Position numbers and translations under genes: made by a program
In this document: one piece after another, positions 1 to 5,768 of the stretch
How the letters are laid out: every line of letters starts with the position of its first letter
Numbering within the stretch: the first letter of the stretch is position 1
The notes under the pieces: generated by a model
What the model saw: the letters and a program-made list of their open reading frames with translations, nothing else
What the model was told of the DNA's origin: nothing
Database searches by the model: none
Assembly (NCBI GenBank): GCA_902810755.1
Contig: CADDYT010000224.1
Span: 1-7,071, forward strand
Direction of reading: 5' to 3'
Length of the DNA: 7,071 nucleotides
Source: Chloroflexota bacterium
GTDB taxonomy: Bacteria; Chloroflexota; Ktedonobacteria; Ktedonobacterales; Ktedonobacteraceae

Positions 1-96
1 ACGCCACCCAGGCGGCGCGGACGCCCTCGTGTTCGACCGATCCCTGACCCGGCCAAGCCCAAACGTCCACGTGGACGCCCTCGCAAGATAGCTTGA
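1..96 (+). CDS. C-terminal end of a protein with two AT-hook motifs (partial)
   Basis: An open frame enters from the left edge and stops at TGA 94-96, giving 31 visible residues. It is very rich in Arg and Pro and contains two AT-hook cores: RRRGRPRVR at visible residues 4-12 and KRPRGRPRK at 21-29, separated by a short Pro-rich linker. AT-hooks insert the Gly-Arg-Pro core into the minor groove of AT-rich DNA, so the parent protein probably binds DNA through this tail. The body of the protein lies outside the window, so its class (transposase, recombinase, nucleoid or regulatory protein) cannot be told. A perfect 14-bp palindrome at 64-77 sits inside the second hook and probably reflects its Arg/Pro codons. 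No clear terminator follows the stop. The frame assignment rests on the motif alone. Confidence 0.6.
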   Translation, partial: TPPRRRGRPRVRPIPDPAKPKRPRGRPRKIA

Positions 97-167
97 TGCA
101 CGTCCACCAGTTAAGGGGGTTCTACCGCTTGTTTTGCACAGCAAAGAATAACAAGTATGCTAGCAAT

Positions 168-180
168 TTCTTGTCAAGAA
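168..180. promoter_or_regulatory. Inverted repeat overlapping the -35 box (operator candidate)
   Basis: TTCTTG-T-CAAGAA is a perfect 6-1-6 inverted repeat that covers the whole -35 hexamer at 171-176. A repressor dimer bound here would block RNA polymerase. No regulator can be named from the sequence, and a 13-bp symmetric site can occur by chance. Confidence 0.35.
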
Positions 181-199
181 TGCGAGTTTTGTGTAGAAT
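171..199 (+). promoter_or_regulatory. Sigma-70-type promoter for the HEPN-like gene
   Basis: The -35 box TTGTCA (171-176) and the -10 box TAGAAT (194-199) each match the consensus at five of six positions and are separated by the ideal 17 bp. The predicted start near 206 leaves an untranslated leader of about 118 nt before the ATG at 324. No strong riboswitch-like fold was recognised in that leader. Confidence 0.65.
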
Positions 200-311
200 C
201 GTCGTAGTAGAGCATATTTCCCTTTTCAAAAGATTCTGTACATCCCATCGTAATCCAAGTCCATAGCAGTACTTACAGGCACATCGGTTAGCATTGCACT
301 GCCTGCTTCAT

Positions 312-316
312 GGAGG
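312..316 (+). promoter_or_regulatory. Ribosome binding site that sets the start at 324
   Basis: GGAGG at 312-316 lies 7 nt before the ATG at 324-326. The earlier in-frame ATG at 294 has no Shine-Dalgarno sequence and would place this site inside the coding region, so 324 is the preferred start. Confidence 0.75.
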
Positions 317-323
317 TTGCCGA

Positions 324-1715
324 ATGGATACTTCTGAAGACCTTACTGGCATATTCCTGCATTATGAAGGTGAAGTATATGCAAAAGTTGAAGACTTCTT
401 AGAGCATTGGCAACCAACACCCTATTGGGGAAAGATTCGAGCTATGCAGGCCAATTTCCGTATTGTCTCTAGCCTTGTTCCTATGCAGTTACAGCAAGGC
501 GCAGAGTCCTGGTTGATCCTCCATCGAAGAGACTTCCCGCAGGAATTGCTTATTGTGCCTTTTCCTGAAGCTGAAACAGAAGTTGCCTCTACACTCAACA
601 ATATAGAAAGGTTCCGTGATTATCTCTTAGCATTACTGGAATATATTTCTGGCTATCAACGACAATATGGCGACCGACAACAATGGTATCCCTACAATGG
701 TTTTAGAAACCTGATCGACCTTGCTCAAAAGCAGAAACCCCGAAGTCGTGAGCAGATATTTCGCGCCCGGGTCCCCCGTGTTCCTGCGCCGAGTCGCTTT
801 GAGGTCGTTCGACTCGACAAATCCCTTGAAAGCATACTTCAGCAATCGCAACTCCCTCCCGGGCAAGAGGAATCAGAAAGCAATGAGATAGGTGCTGTCT
901 TCACGCAAGTCAACCAACACGCTCAAGAACGCCGTGACGAATTGCTCACATTAGTCTTAACAGCCAATGACGAAGAGAGCAAACGGCAGGCAATCGAAGG
1001 ATTTGAGAAATTTCTCCTGGATGAAAGCAGCCAACTCACAGAACTGGTCCTGACAAGGCGCACACAGGAAAAAGTTGTTCCTAACATTGTCGATACTTTT
1101 GATGGAGTCATAGATGAAGAGACAAAAAAATTTCTCATTTCCTCTGCAACGGTGGCACGGTTTGCCGATAAACAGCTAGCCATCGATTTTGACTACTCAC
1201 TGGCAGGTTGTGGATTATGGAAGGCCGTTGAGAGAGAATTAAACCTCTCGTTTATCTGGCACTTGCGCCGGTATTATCACATCGTTGGAGATGAGCCATT
1301 TGTGCGTATCTTGGAGGCAAGTTTTTCTTTACGGGCAGGTAAAGAAACAGTGGATTTAAGTGAAACAGAGCGGCAAGGTTCAGACCAACTCAAAGGCATT
1401 GAATTAGGCAACATTGAATATCTGCTTCGTTCGGCAGACCCTAGGGCCGTCCAACCAATCCAGCTTGCGTTAACTGAAGGGCTATCAACCTTTGTTTTAG
1501 GAGACGAAAATACAGCTCTTCGCTCTCAAATTGGACGAATAAAGTCTATTCGGAACAAGTTTGCTCATATTAAGGCAATGCCGTATTCCGAGTATCAACA
1601 ACTGCATTCTCTCGTACTCTCAAATAAAAAGCAGACTGAATCGCTTCTTGCAAAGATCCTTCAGATGAAAAAGGAGATAATGTATTATTGGAAACAACTG
1701 AAGCTTATAGCTTAA
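324..1715 (+). CDS. Hypothetical protein with C-terminal HEPN-like RNxxxH motif (putative RNase)
   Basis: This 463-residue soluble protein has no signal peptide or membrane segment. Near the C-terminus it carries RNKFAH (R410-H415), preceded by a hydrophobic/basic helix (GRIKSIRNKF). This is the RNxxxH form of the HEPN ribonuclease motif, in which Arg and His form the active site at a dimer interface. An earlier helix with CGLWKAVERELN (residues 296-307) looks like the first long helix of such a bundle, so the HEPN-like fold may span about 280-450. Residues 1-270 match nothing I recognise; 195-255 are charged and helical. The gene has its own promoter, leader and terminator, so it seems monocistronic, with no partner such as a MNT antitoxin beside it. 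It is visibly AT-richer than the BTAD and rpoC genes, which suggests separate acquisition. Role in toxin/antitoxin or phage defence is inference from the motif; the fold is not proven. Confidence 0.6.
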   Translation: MDTSEDLTGIFLHYEGEVYAKVEDFLEHWQPTPYWGKIRAMQANFRIVSSLVPMQLQQGAESWLILHRRDFPQELLIVPFPEAETEVASTLNNIERFRDYLLALLEYISGYQRQYGDRQQWYPYNGFRNLIDLAQKQKPRSREQIFRARVPRVPAPSRFEVVRLDKSLESILQQSQLPPGQEESESNEIGAVFTQVNQHAQERRDELLTLVLTANDEESKRQAIEGFEKFLLDESSQLTELVLTRRTQEKVVPNIVDTFDGVIDEETKKFLISSATVARFADKQLAIDFDYSLAGCGLWKAVERELNLSFIWHLRRYYHIVGDEPFVRILEASFSLRAGKETVDLSETERQGSDQLKGIELGNIEYLLRSADPRAVQPIQLALTEGLSTFVLGDENTALRSQIGRIKSIRNKFAHIKAMPYSEYQQLHSLVLSNKKQTESLLAKILQMKKEIMYYWKQLKLIA

Positions 1716-1716
1716 G

Positions 1717-1757
1717 GGTTTAGGAACCTTGTAGCCTGCTACCTGTTCCTGACCTTT
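1717..1757 (+). terminator. Hairpin terminator after the HEPN-like gene
   Basis: Starting two bases after the stop codon, GGT 1717-1719 pairs with ACC 1752-1754, AGGAAC 1722-1727 with GTTCCT 1745-1750, and GTAG 1731-1734 with CTAC 1739-1742 around a CCTG loop. Only three T follow, so termination may be partial, or the fold may chiefly protect the 3' end. Confidence 0.5.
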
Positions 1758-1967
1758 CACAAAAACCTTGGGCAGCTTATCTATCTGTAGGGGGAAAGAG
1801 AACATTTTTCTACCCATTATCCACAACTTATCCCCTTCTTTACCACAAGGACCCGTTTGCCTCGTAACTGCATGCGAGATCGCTATGTGATTCAGGTGAA
1901 TTACCCCTCATGAAAGGTTTGCCAGGACCTGATGTGTCAGGTAACCGCTATATAGGAGAAGTGAGTA
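1758..1967. other. Non-coding stretch with short sequence symmetries
   Basis: No convincing gene was found here. Small sites seen are one perfect DnaA-box consensus TTATCCACA (1817-1825, alone), a small inverted repeat ATTCA-GG-TGAAT (1890-1901), and a perfect hairpin ACCTGA-TGTG-TCAGGT (1927-1942) just ahead of the tatA-like start. A promoter for that start could not be identified: no pair of boxes had acceptable spacing. Confidence 0.4.
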
Positions 1968-2066
1968 ATGGGACCGATAGGAGTGATTGGAATCCTGTTT
2001 GTGGCCGTACTACTTTGAAAGCCGAGCGGTGCCATTATGGGGAGAGCGCCATTCAGAGTATTTGCT
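1968..2066 (+). pseudogene. Possible decayed tatA-like gene (short remnant)
   Basis: AGGAGA (1954-1959) lies 8 nt before the ATG at 1968, and the frame encodes MGPIGVIGILFVAVLL before TGA at 2016-2018. This short hydrophobic N-terminus, with the Gly/Pro-Ile-Gly opening and the Leu-Leu end, resembles the membrane helix of TatA/E, which is normally followed by a Phe-Gly-Pro hinge and an amphipathic helix (KKLPEIGRAL...). After the stop, the DNA from 2022 on can be aligned by eye with a PKRLP-x-MGRA type sequence only if a few single-base gaps are allowed; in the ATG frame it reads MGRAPFRVF (2037-2063) before a second stop at 2067-2069. I infer a degenerate Tat translocase subunit gene. It could equally be a chance 16-codon hydrophobic frame, or a genuine small membrane peptide given the good ribosome site. 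It ends against the 3' end of the converging BTAD gene. Confidence 0.35.
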
Positions 2067-2072
2067 TGACCG

Positions 2073-3830
2073 CTACGAGCGGCCACCGTTCTCCAGTTGA
2101 GGTGGAGGAGGCTCATGGGGCATCACTTTGGTAGGGAAACGGTAGGCGTTGGTTTGCGCTTGCGCTGCCTGCAGGTCCTGGAGCGTCTCCTTGCTGGGTT
2201 CCCACGCCTTGGCTGAGATCGATTTCATCTGTCTGTAGTAGGCGCTGTAGACCTGGTTCACCATATGCGTGCTGCCCAGGATGCCGTACAGGGTGATGCA
2301 GCGGCGCAGTGTGCGTTCACTCATATCGACGCGTTCCCCATGAGCCCGGCCGCCACCCCCAAAGGTGACTTTCAGGTCAAACCGGCTATCGCAGGCGCGC
2401 ATCGCGTAGGTGCGGTACAGCTGCGCCGCGCGGCTGTAATGTGCGCGCTGCCTTCTCCGCCGTTCTTCTGTGGCCTCTCCCTCCTCAGCTAGATGCTCAT
2501 CCGCCAGCTCTTGGCCGGCTCGCAGCTCGTACTCGGCTGCATATAAGACGGCCTGAAGGAAATAGTCGCGATAGAGCGTGAAGGGTTTGCGCGCCCAGGT
2601 GCCCACCTCTTCGGGCGATTCGTGTAACAGATCAGCCAGGAAATCCCCGGTGTAGGCTTTCCTCAGGCGATCGCATGCTTGCTTGATGGCCTCGGGCACA
2701 CTATCGACGAGCAGCCCTTCGTCAAAGGCCTGCTGGATGAGGTGATGCTGCGCTTCAATCACGGCCAGATCCGAAACCAAGCACACCCCGGCGAGCCCGT
2801 AGCGCTTATTCCTGATGGCAAAGATGTCCAGATTGGGCGGGATGGCCTCGTAGCCCACCTCCTGATTCACTTGCTCAATGGTTTGCCTGAGCTGCCGACG
2901 AATCTCTTTTTTGGCCGAGTCCAGCGCGTCCTGCAACTTCTTGGGTGTGGCATCTTCGTCGGCTCTGCCATAGCCAAAGATATGCTCGCGCAGCTTGTCC
3001 AGGCTGATCGTCTGCCCCCTGGACTGTCCATGAAGCCAAGCTAGGTAGGCAATCAGTTGCGTTTCTCTCGCGTTCAGGTGGAGGGGGACGCGATAGCCTT
3101 TCCCACCTGGCACATGCAGCGTCAGGCTCAGCTCTTTGAGTACGGTTATGGTGACGTAGACGGGAGGGTGCGCTGCACCTGCTGCCGGCGCTGGCTCTTC
3201 CCCTGGTACCTCGAGATCTTCGGCGGACGGTGGAGCAATCCCATGGTCTGCGCTCGTCCTGCCGGACGGCTGCTCCTGGGCATTCTCTTCCAACTCAGGA
3301 GCTTCTTCCTCCCGCTCTATCTCTTGCCAGGGAGGCTGTGGGCGCTCCTGCTCTGCAGGGACACCGGAAGGCACGAGCGGAATGGGGGTGGGAGGAAGTG
3401 ATGGCGCTGCTCTCTGCTCCGACTCCCGCATGGATGCAGTGGAGGCTTGCTGCCGCTGCACTGGGGACGAAGGCAGCGTAGGCCCCCGTGGCTGCACCTG
3501 TTCGGGTGATGCCTCTGGCCTGAGATACGCCTTAATTGTGTACCACAACCAGCAGCAGGCGCCAGCAATGCCAGCGAGCAGCAGCGGAGAACATACCCGG
3601 ATCACCAGAAAGATGATTTCTCGCCGGTTGCTGCTGACTTGCCAGAGGGTAGGAAACTGCGAGATACTGCGAGAAAACTCGCCCCAGTTGGGAACCGTGA
3701 CAAATAGGAACGCGAACAAGAACACGGCTCCGACCACCAGCGCGGGAATGAGCGGTGGTGGCTTCCTGTTCCCAAAGAAGGAGCTATGAGCAGGTCGAGA
3801 ACGTGAACGTTGATCATTATCGCGAGCCAT
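2073..3830 (-). CDS. Membrane-anchored winged-helix/BTAD-like transcriptional regulator
   Basis: This 585-residue protein starts at ATG (3830-3828) with AGGAG 6 nt upstream. A basic N-terminus is followed by two membrane helices, about 27-46 and 72-97, with a short loop between them; the positive-inside rule puts the C-terminal bulk in the cytoplasm. Residues 104-222 form a Pro/Glu/Gln-rich, probably disordered linker. From about 223 to 348 there is an OmpR/SARP-type winged helix: strands (VYVTITVL), the helix NARETQLIAYLAWL (253-266), the likely recognition helix 297-316 and a wing ending NKRYGLAG (341-348). Residues 351-535 read like a bacterial transcriptional activator domain, with AYTGDFLADL (392-401) in the usual place and a closing TPR-like helix near 507-536. 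SARPs are normally soluble, so the membrane tether is unusual and suggests a sensor that stays attached while binding DNA. An alternative is a structural or scaffold role that has lost DNA binding. No partner gene is adjacent; the target is unknown. Confidence 0.75.
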   Translation of the reverse strand: MARDNDQRSRSRPAHSSFFGNRKPPPLIPALVVGAVFLFAFLFVTVPNWGEFSRSISQFPTLWQVSSNRREIIFLVIRVCSPLLLAGIAGACCWLWYTIKAYLRPEASPEQVQPRGPTLPSSPVQRQQASTASMRESEQRAAPSLPPTPIPLVPSGVPAEQERPQPPWQEIEREEEAPELEENAQEQPSGRTSADHGIAPPSAEDLEVPGEEPAPAAGAAHPPVYVTITVLKELSLTLHVPGGKGYRVPLHLNARETQLIAYLAWLHGQSRGQTISLDKLREHIFGYGRADEDATPKKLQDALDSAKKEIRRQLRQTIEQVNQEVGYEAIPPNLDIFAIRNKRYGLAGVCLVSDLAVIEAQHHLIQQAFDEGLLVDSVPEAIKQACDRLRKAYTGDFLADLLHESPEEVGTWARKPFTLYRDYFLQAVLYAAEYELRAGQELADEHLAEEGEATEERRRRQRAHYSRAAQLYRTYAMRACDSRFDLKVTFGGGGRAHGERVDMSERTLRRCITLYGILGSTHMVNQVYSAYYRQMKSISAKAWEPSKETLQDLQAAQAQTNAYRFPTKVMPHEPPPPQLENGGRS

Positions 3831-3872
3831 GTCTCTCTCCTTTTGCTTCCTTTCTACCGTCTGTACCTACCG

Positions 3873-3900
3873 AATACACAGGAACGCGCGCTCTGATCAA
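3873..3900 (-). promoter_or_regulatory. Possible promoter of the BTAD-like gene
   Basis: On the - strand, TTGATC (3900-3895) and TGTATT (3878-3873) are 16 bp apart, each matching the consensus at four of six positions. Transcription would begin about 35-40 nt before the start codon at 3830. The weak boxes fit a gene that needs an activator. Confidence 0.35.
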
Positions 3901-3927
3901 GATGCAGGTCCCACGACAGCCGAACAA

Positions 3928-3945
3928 CTACGAGACCTCTCGTAG
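3928..3945. repeat. Perfect 8-2-8 palindrome (operator or hairpin)
   Basis: CTACGAGA-CC-TCTCGTAG is a perfect inverted repeat centred about 39 bp upstream of the proposed -35 box of the BTAD-like gene, a plausible place for a dimeric activator. As RNA on the + strand it would instead be the first of several hairpins running into the terminator at 4006-4040. Confidence 0.5.
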
Positions 3946-4005
3946 AGCGCCGGGGTGGGAGACATGCCTAGCCCGGGATAGCACCACCCTGTGTGACCCC
4001 TGGCC

Positions 4006-4040
4006 TTCTCTCTCCTCTACAGAGCAGAGAGAGCTTTTTT
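4006..4040 (+). terminator. Intrinsic terminator on the + strand without an upstream gene
   Basis: TCTCTCT (4007-4013) pairs with AGAGAGA (4026-4032), then after one C/C mismatch CTC (4015-4017) pairs with GAG (4022-4024) around a TACA loop. A run of six T (4035-4040) follows directly. It works only on the + strand, because no T run follows it in the other direction. The BTAD-like gene is on the opposite strand and begins further left, so this terminator has no protein gene to serve. It could close a small RNA. Confidence 0.65.
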
Positions 4041-4090
4041 CGTCTGCCTGGCGTAATCGAAGCGACCTGAGCAGTCAACTCCACCGAGAT

Positions 4091-4226
4091 GCTCTGACGT
4101 TGCGTAATGGTACGTACCTGCCTATCAAGAGGCACATGCTCTTTACCAGTATAGAACAAAATTTCAAGTCCATCAAGAAGCAGCCATGCGGTCATGCTCT
4201 CACATTACGCTGATATCATTCAGAGC
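4091..4226. repeat. 136-bp unit bounded by interrupted inverted repeats
   Basis: The left arm has GCTCTGA (4091-4097) and GCGTAATG (4102-4109). The right arm has their reverse complements in mirrored order, CATTACGC (4203-4210) and TCAGAGC (4220-4226), with a different gap between the two blocks (4 versus 9 bp). The interior holds the palindrome GGTACGTACC (4109-4118) and no gene. This fits a small non-autonomous element or a repeat remnant; no target duplication is evident. Nothing else was recognised between 4041 and 4304 except the hairpins CATCGC/GCGATG (4235-4258) and CAGCG/CGCTG (4265-4277). Confidence 0.35.
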
Positions 4227-4304
4227 ACTTGCTTCATCGCACTCGCAATGACGCGATGTGCTCGCAGCGGCTCGCTGTACGGACATCCTCATTTCCCTTA
4301 TCCT

Positions 4305-5697
4305 TTATTCAGGTGTGGGAATGGGCCTGCCAACGACGAGGCGCTCCTTGAATCCCTGGAGCGTGTCCAGTTCGCCACGGATGGCTGCCCATGCCAGCAC
4401 ACGGCTCGTGTCCTGGAAGGAAGCTGCTGCGAGCCAACTGCGCGCCTGCAAGGCAGTCCTGGTAAGCCCGAAGAGCACCGGGTGAACAAGGGCTGGCGTC
4501 CCGCCTTCTGCGAGCACGTCTGCATTGATAGCTTCAACCACAAAGTGGTCGACGACTTCTCCCGGTAGGAGCGGCGTATCCCCCATCTCGCGCACCGAAA
4601 CGAAGCGCAGCATCTGGCGCACAATGATCTCGATGTGCTTGTCATGGAGGTACACGCCGGTGCCCCGGTACACACGCTGCACCTCGCTCACTATGTAGCG
4701 TGCGAGGGCATCGCGCCCAAGCGTTCTGAGGAGGTCCTGTGGATTCAGCGGTCCGGCAACGAGCGGCGTACCAGCCAGGATGGCCTGCCCCTGCTCGACC
4801 AGGAGCTTCTGGCCAGCAGGGATGGAGTAGGTCCGCTCCTCGCATGCCTCGTCGCAGCTGGGGCTACCCGGTGGGTCAGGGGAGGCAACGCAGCGTGCTT
4901 CCCGCGAGGTCACACGAACGCGTTGCAGGCCGGTCGCCTCATCCCTTTCGATCTCGACGACCCCATCGACCTCGCTGATGACCGCCCGGTTTTTTGGCGC
5001 TCGCACCTCGAACAACTCCTCGACACGTGGCAGCCCCAGCGTGATATCCCCTTGCGCGTTGGCGATCCCGCCGCTGTGGAAGGTGCGCATCGTGAGCTGC
5101 GTGCCCGGTTCGCCGATGCTCTGGGCCGCGATCACTCCCACGGCTGTCCCTTTACGCACCAGGTGCCCGGTGGCCAGGTCAATCCCATAACATTGCTGGC
5201 AGATGCCGTAAGGGGCCTGGCAGGTGAGCGGCGACCGCACGCGCACAGCCGTGATACCGGTCGCGAGGAGACGATCCACCACCTCTTCGGAAAGCACCGT
5301 TCCAAGTTCCAAGCCCACCTCCGGCAGTGACTCCACCAGCACACGGCTCAGGAGCCGGTCCCGCATGGAGGGCAATCCCATGCGCTTGCTCTCCTCGTTG
5401 TTGATGAGGAGGCCCTGCGTGGTGCCGCAATCTTCTGCAGTGATCCAGACCTCGAGGCCGACCTCTACCAGCTTGCGTGTCAGGTAGCCCGAACGCGCAG
5501 TGTTAAGTGAGCGGTCCATAAACCCCTTGCGCGCACCAGAGGCGGCAATGAAGAGTTCCCATACCTTCAAGCCTTCCAGGTAATTGCCACGCACAGGAAC
5601 GGCGATGATCTCACCGGACGGATTTGCCATGAGGCCACGGATGCCCGACAGCTGGCGGATTTGCTGGAATTTCGCTTTGGTCGCCCCGGATATGTAT
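4305..5697 (-). pseudogene. rpoC: C-terminal half of a divergent RNA polymerase beta' subunit gene, truncated by the IS
   Basis: About 461 codons of beta' homology begin at [20 protein letters not shown] (codons 7-26 of the open frame from TTG 5708) and run to a TAA at 4305-4307 without a stop. Seen in order are the bridge-helix region (GARKG at 58-62, SGYLTR at 73-78), the four cysteines of the second zinc site (C94, C163, C170, C173), the trigger-loop motif EPGTQLTMRTFH (200-211, keeping the Met, Arg and His that contact NTP), and the conserved block DKHIEIIVRQMLR (356-368). The E. coli-type insertion in the trigger loop is absent. Everything before this point is missing, including the clamp, the first zinc site and the catalytic NADFDGD loop, so it cannot act as a beta' subunit. 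The only upstream start candidate is a TTG inside the IS end with no ribosome site. The end, GRPIPTPE, stops short of the usual GRLIPAGTG tail. rpoB and ribosomal protein genes are absent, so this is a displaced extra copy. I cannot exclude an assembly join at the IS. Confidence 0.85.
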
Positions 5698-5699
5698 GG

Positions 5700-5720
5700 T
5701 GGTCCCAAAAGTCAAGACAG
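5700..5720. repeat. Left imperfect terminal inverted repeat of the IS (orfB side)
   Basis: It begins TGGTCCC and ends GACAG, and matches the reverse complement of 6932-6951 at about 13 of 20 positions with one gap. TTGACT on its - strand (5716-5711) points out of the element, as outward -35 boxes in IS3-family ends do. Confidence 0.6.
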
Positions 5721-5768
5721 TTTTTGGGCAAAAATAAGATAAAACACAACCATACGAGAAAAATCGAC

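Noticed and set aside
64..77. Perfect 14-bp palindrome CGTCCACGTGGACG as an operator.
   Set aside because: It lies inside the AT-hook coding sequence and is explained by repeated Arg-Pro-Arg-Gly codons.
1817..1825. Perfect DnaA-box consensus TTATCCACA, possible replication origin.
   Set aside because: Only one full box is present, with no cluster, no AT-rich unwinding region and no dnaA, dnaN or rep gene; a single 9-mer is expected by chance in a large genome.
2068..2086. Inverted repeat CCGCT-ACG-AGCGG over the stop codon of the BTAD-like gene as its terminator.
   Set aside because: No T run follows on the - strand, and part of the stem is coding; it may be chance symmetry.
3980..3995. AGGGTGGTGC on the - strand, resembling the core of a T-box riboswitch (AGGGTGGTACCGCG).
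   Set aside because: The match fails after eight bases, there is no - strand terminator following it, no stem I with a specifier loop, and the downstream gene is a regulator, not an aminoacyl-tRNA synthetase or amino-acid gene.
4231..4260. On the - strand, GCGTCATTGCGAG...GCGATGAAGCAA resembles a palindromic repeat family seen in many bacterial genomes.
   Set aside because: Only a partial, single, imperfect occurrence is visible from memory-based comparison; without a genome-wide search it cannot be called a repeat family member.
4635..5330. Long open frame of about 230 codons on the + strand, opposite the rpoC fragment.
   Set aside because: It is antisense to clear beta' coding sequence, has low-complexity Arg/Pro/Ala-biased composition and no recognisable family; it is a codon-bias shadow.
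5690..5716. Outward -35 box (TTGACT) in the IS end as a hybrid promoter driving the rpoC fragment.
   Set aside because: No acceptable -10 box lies 16-18 bp downstream, and the only start codon there (TTG 5708) has no ribosome site.
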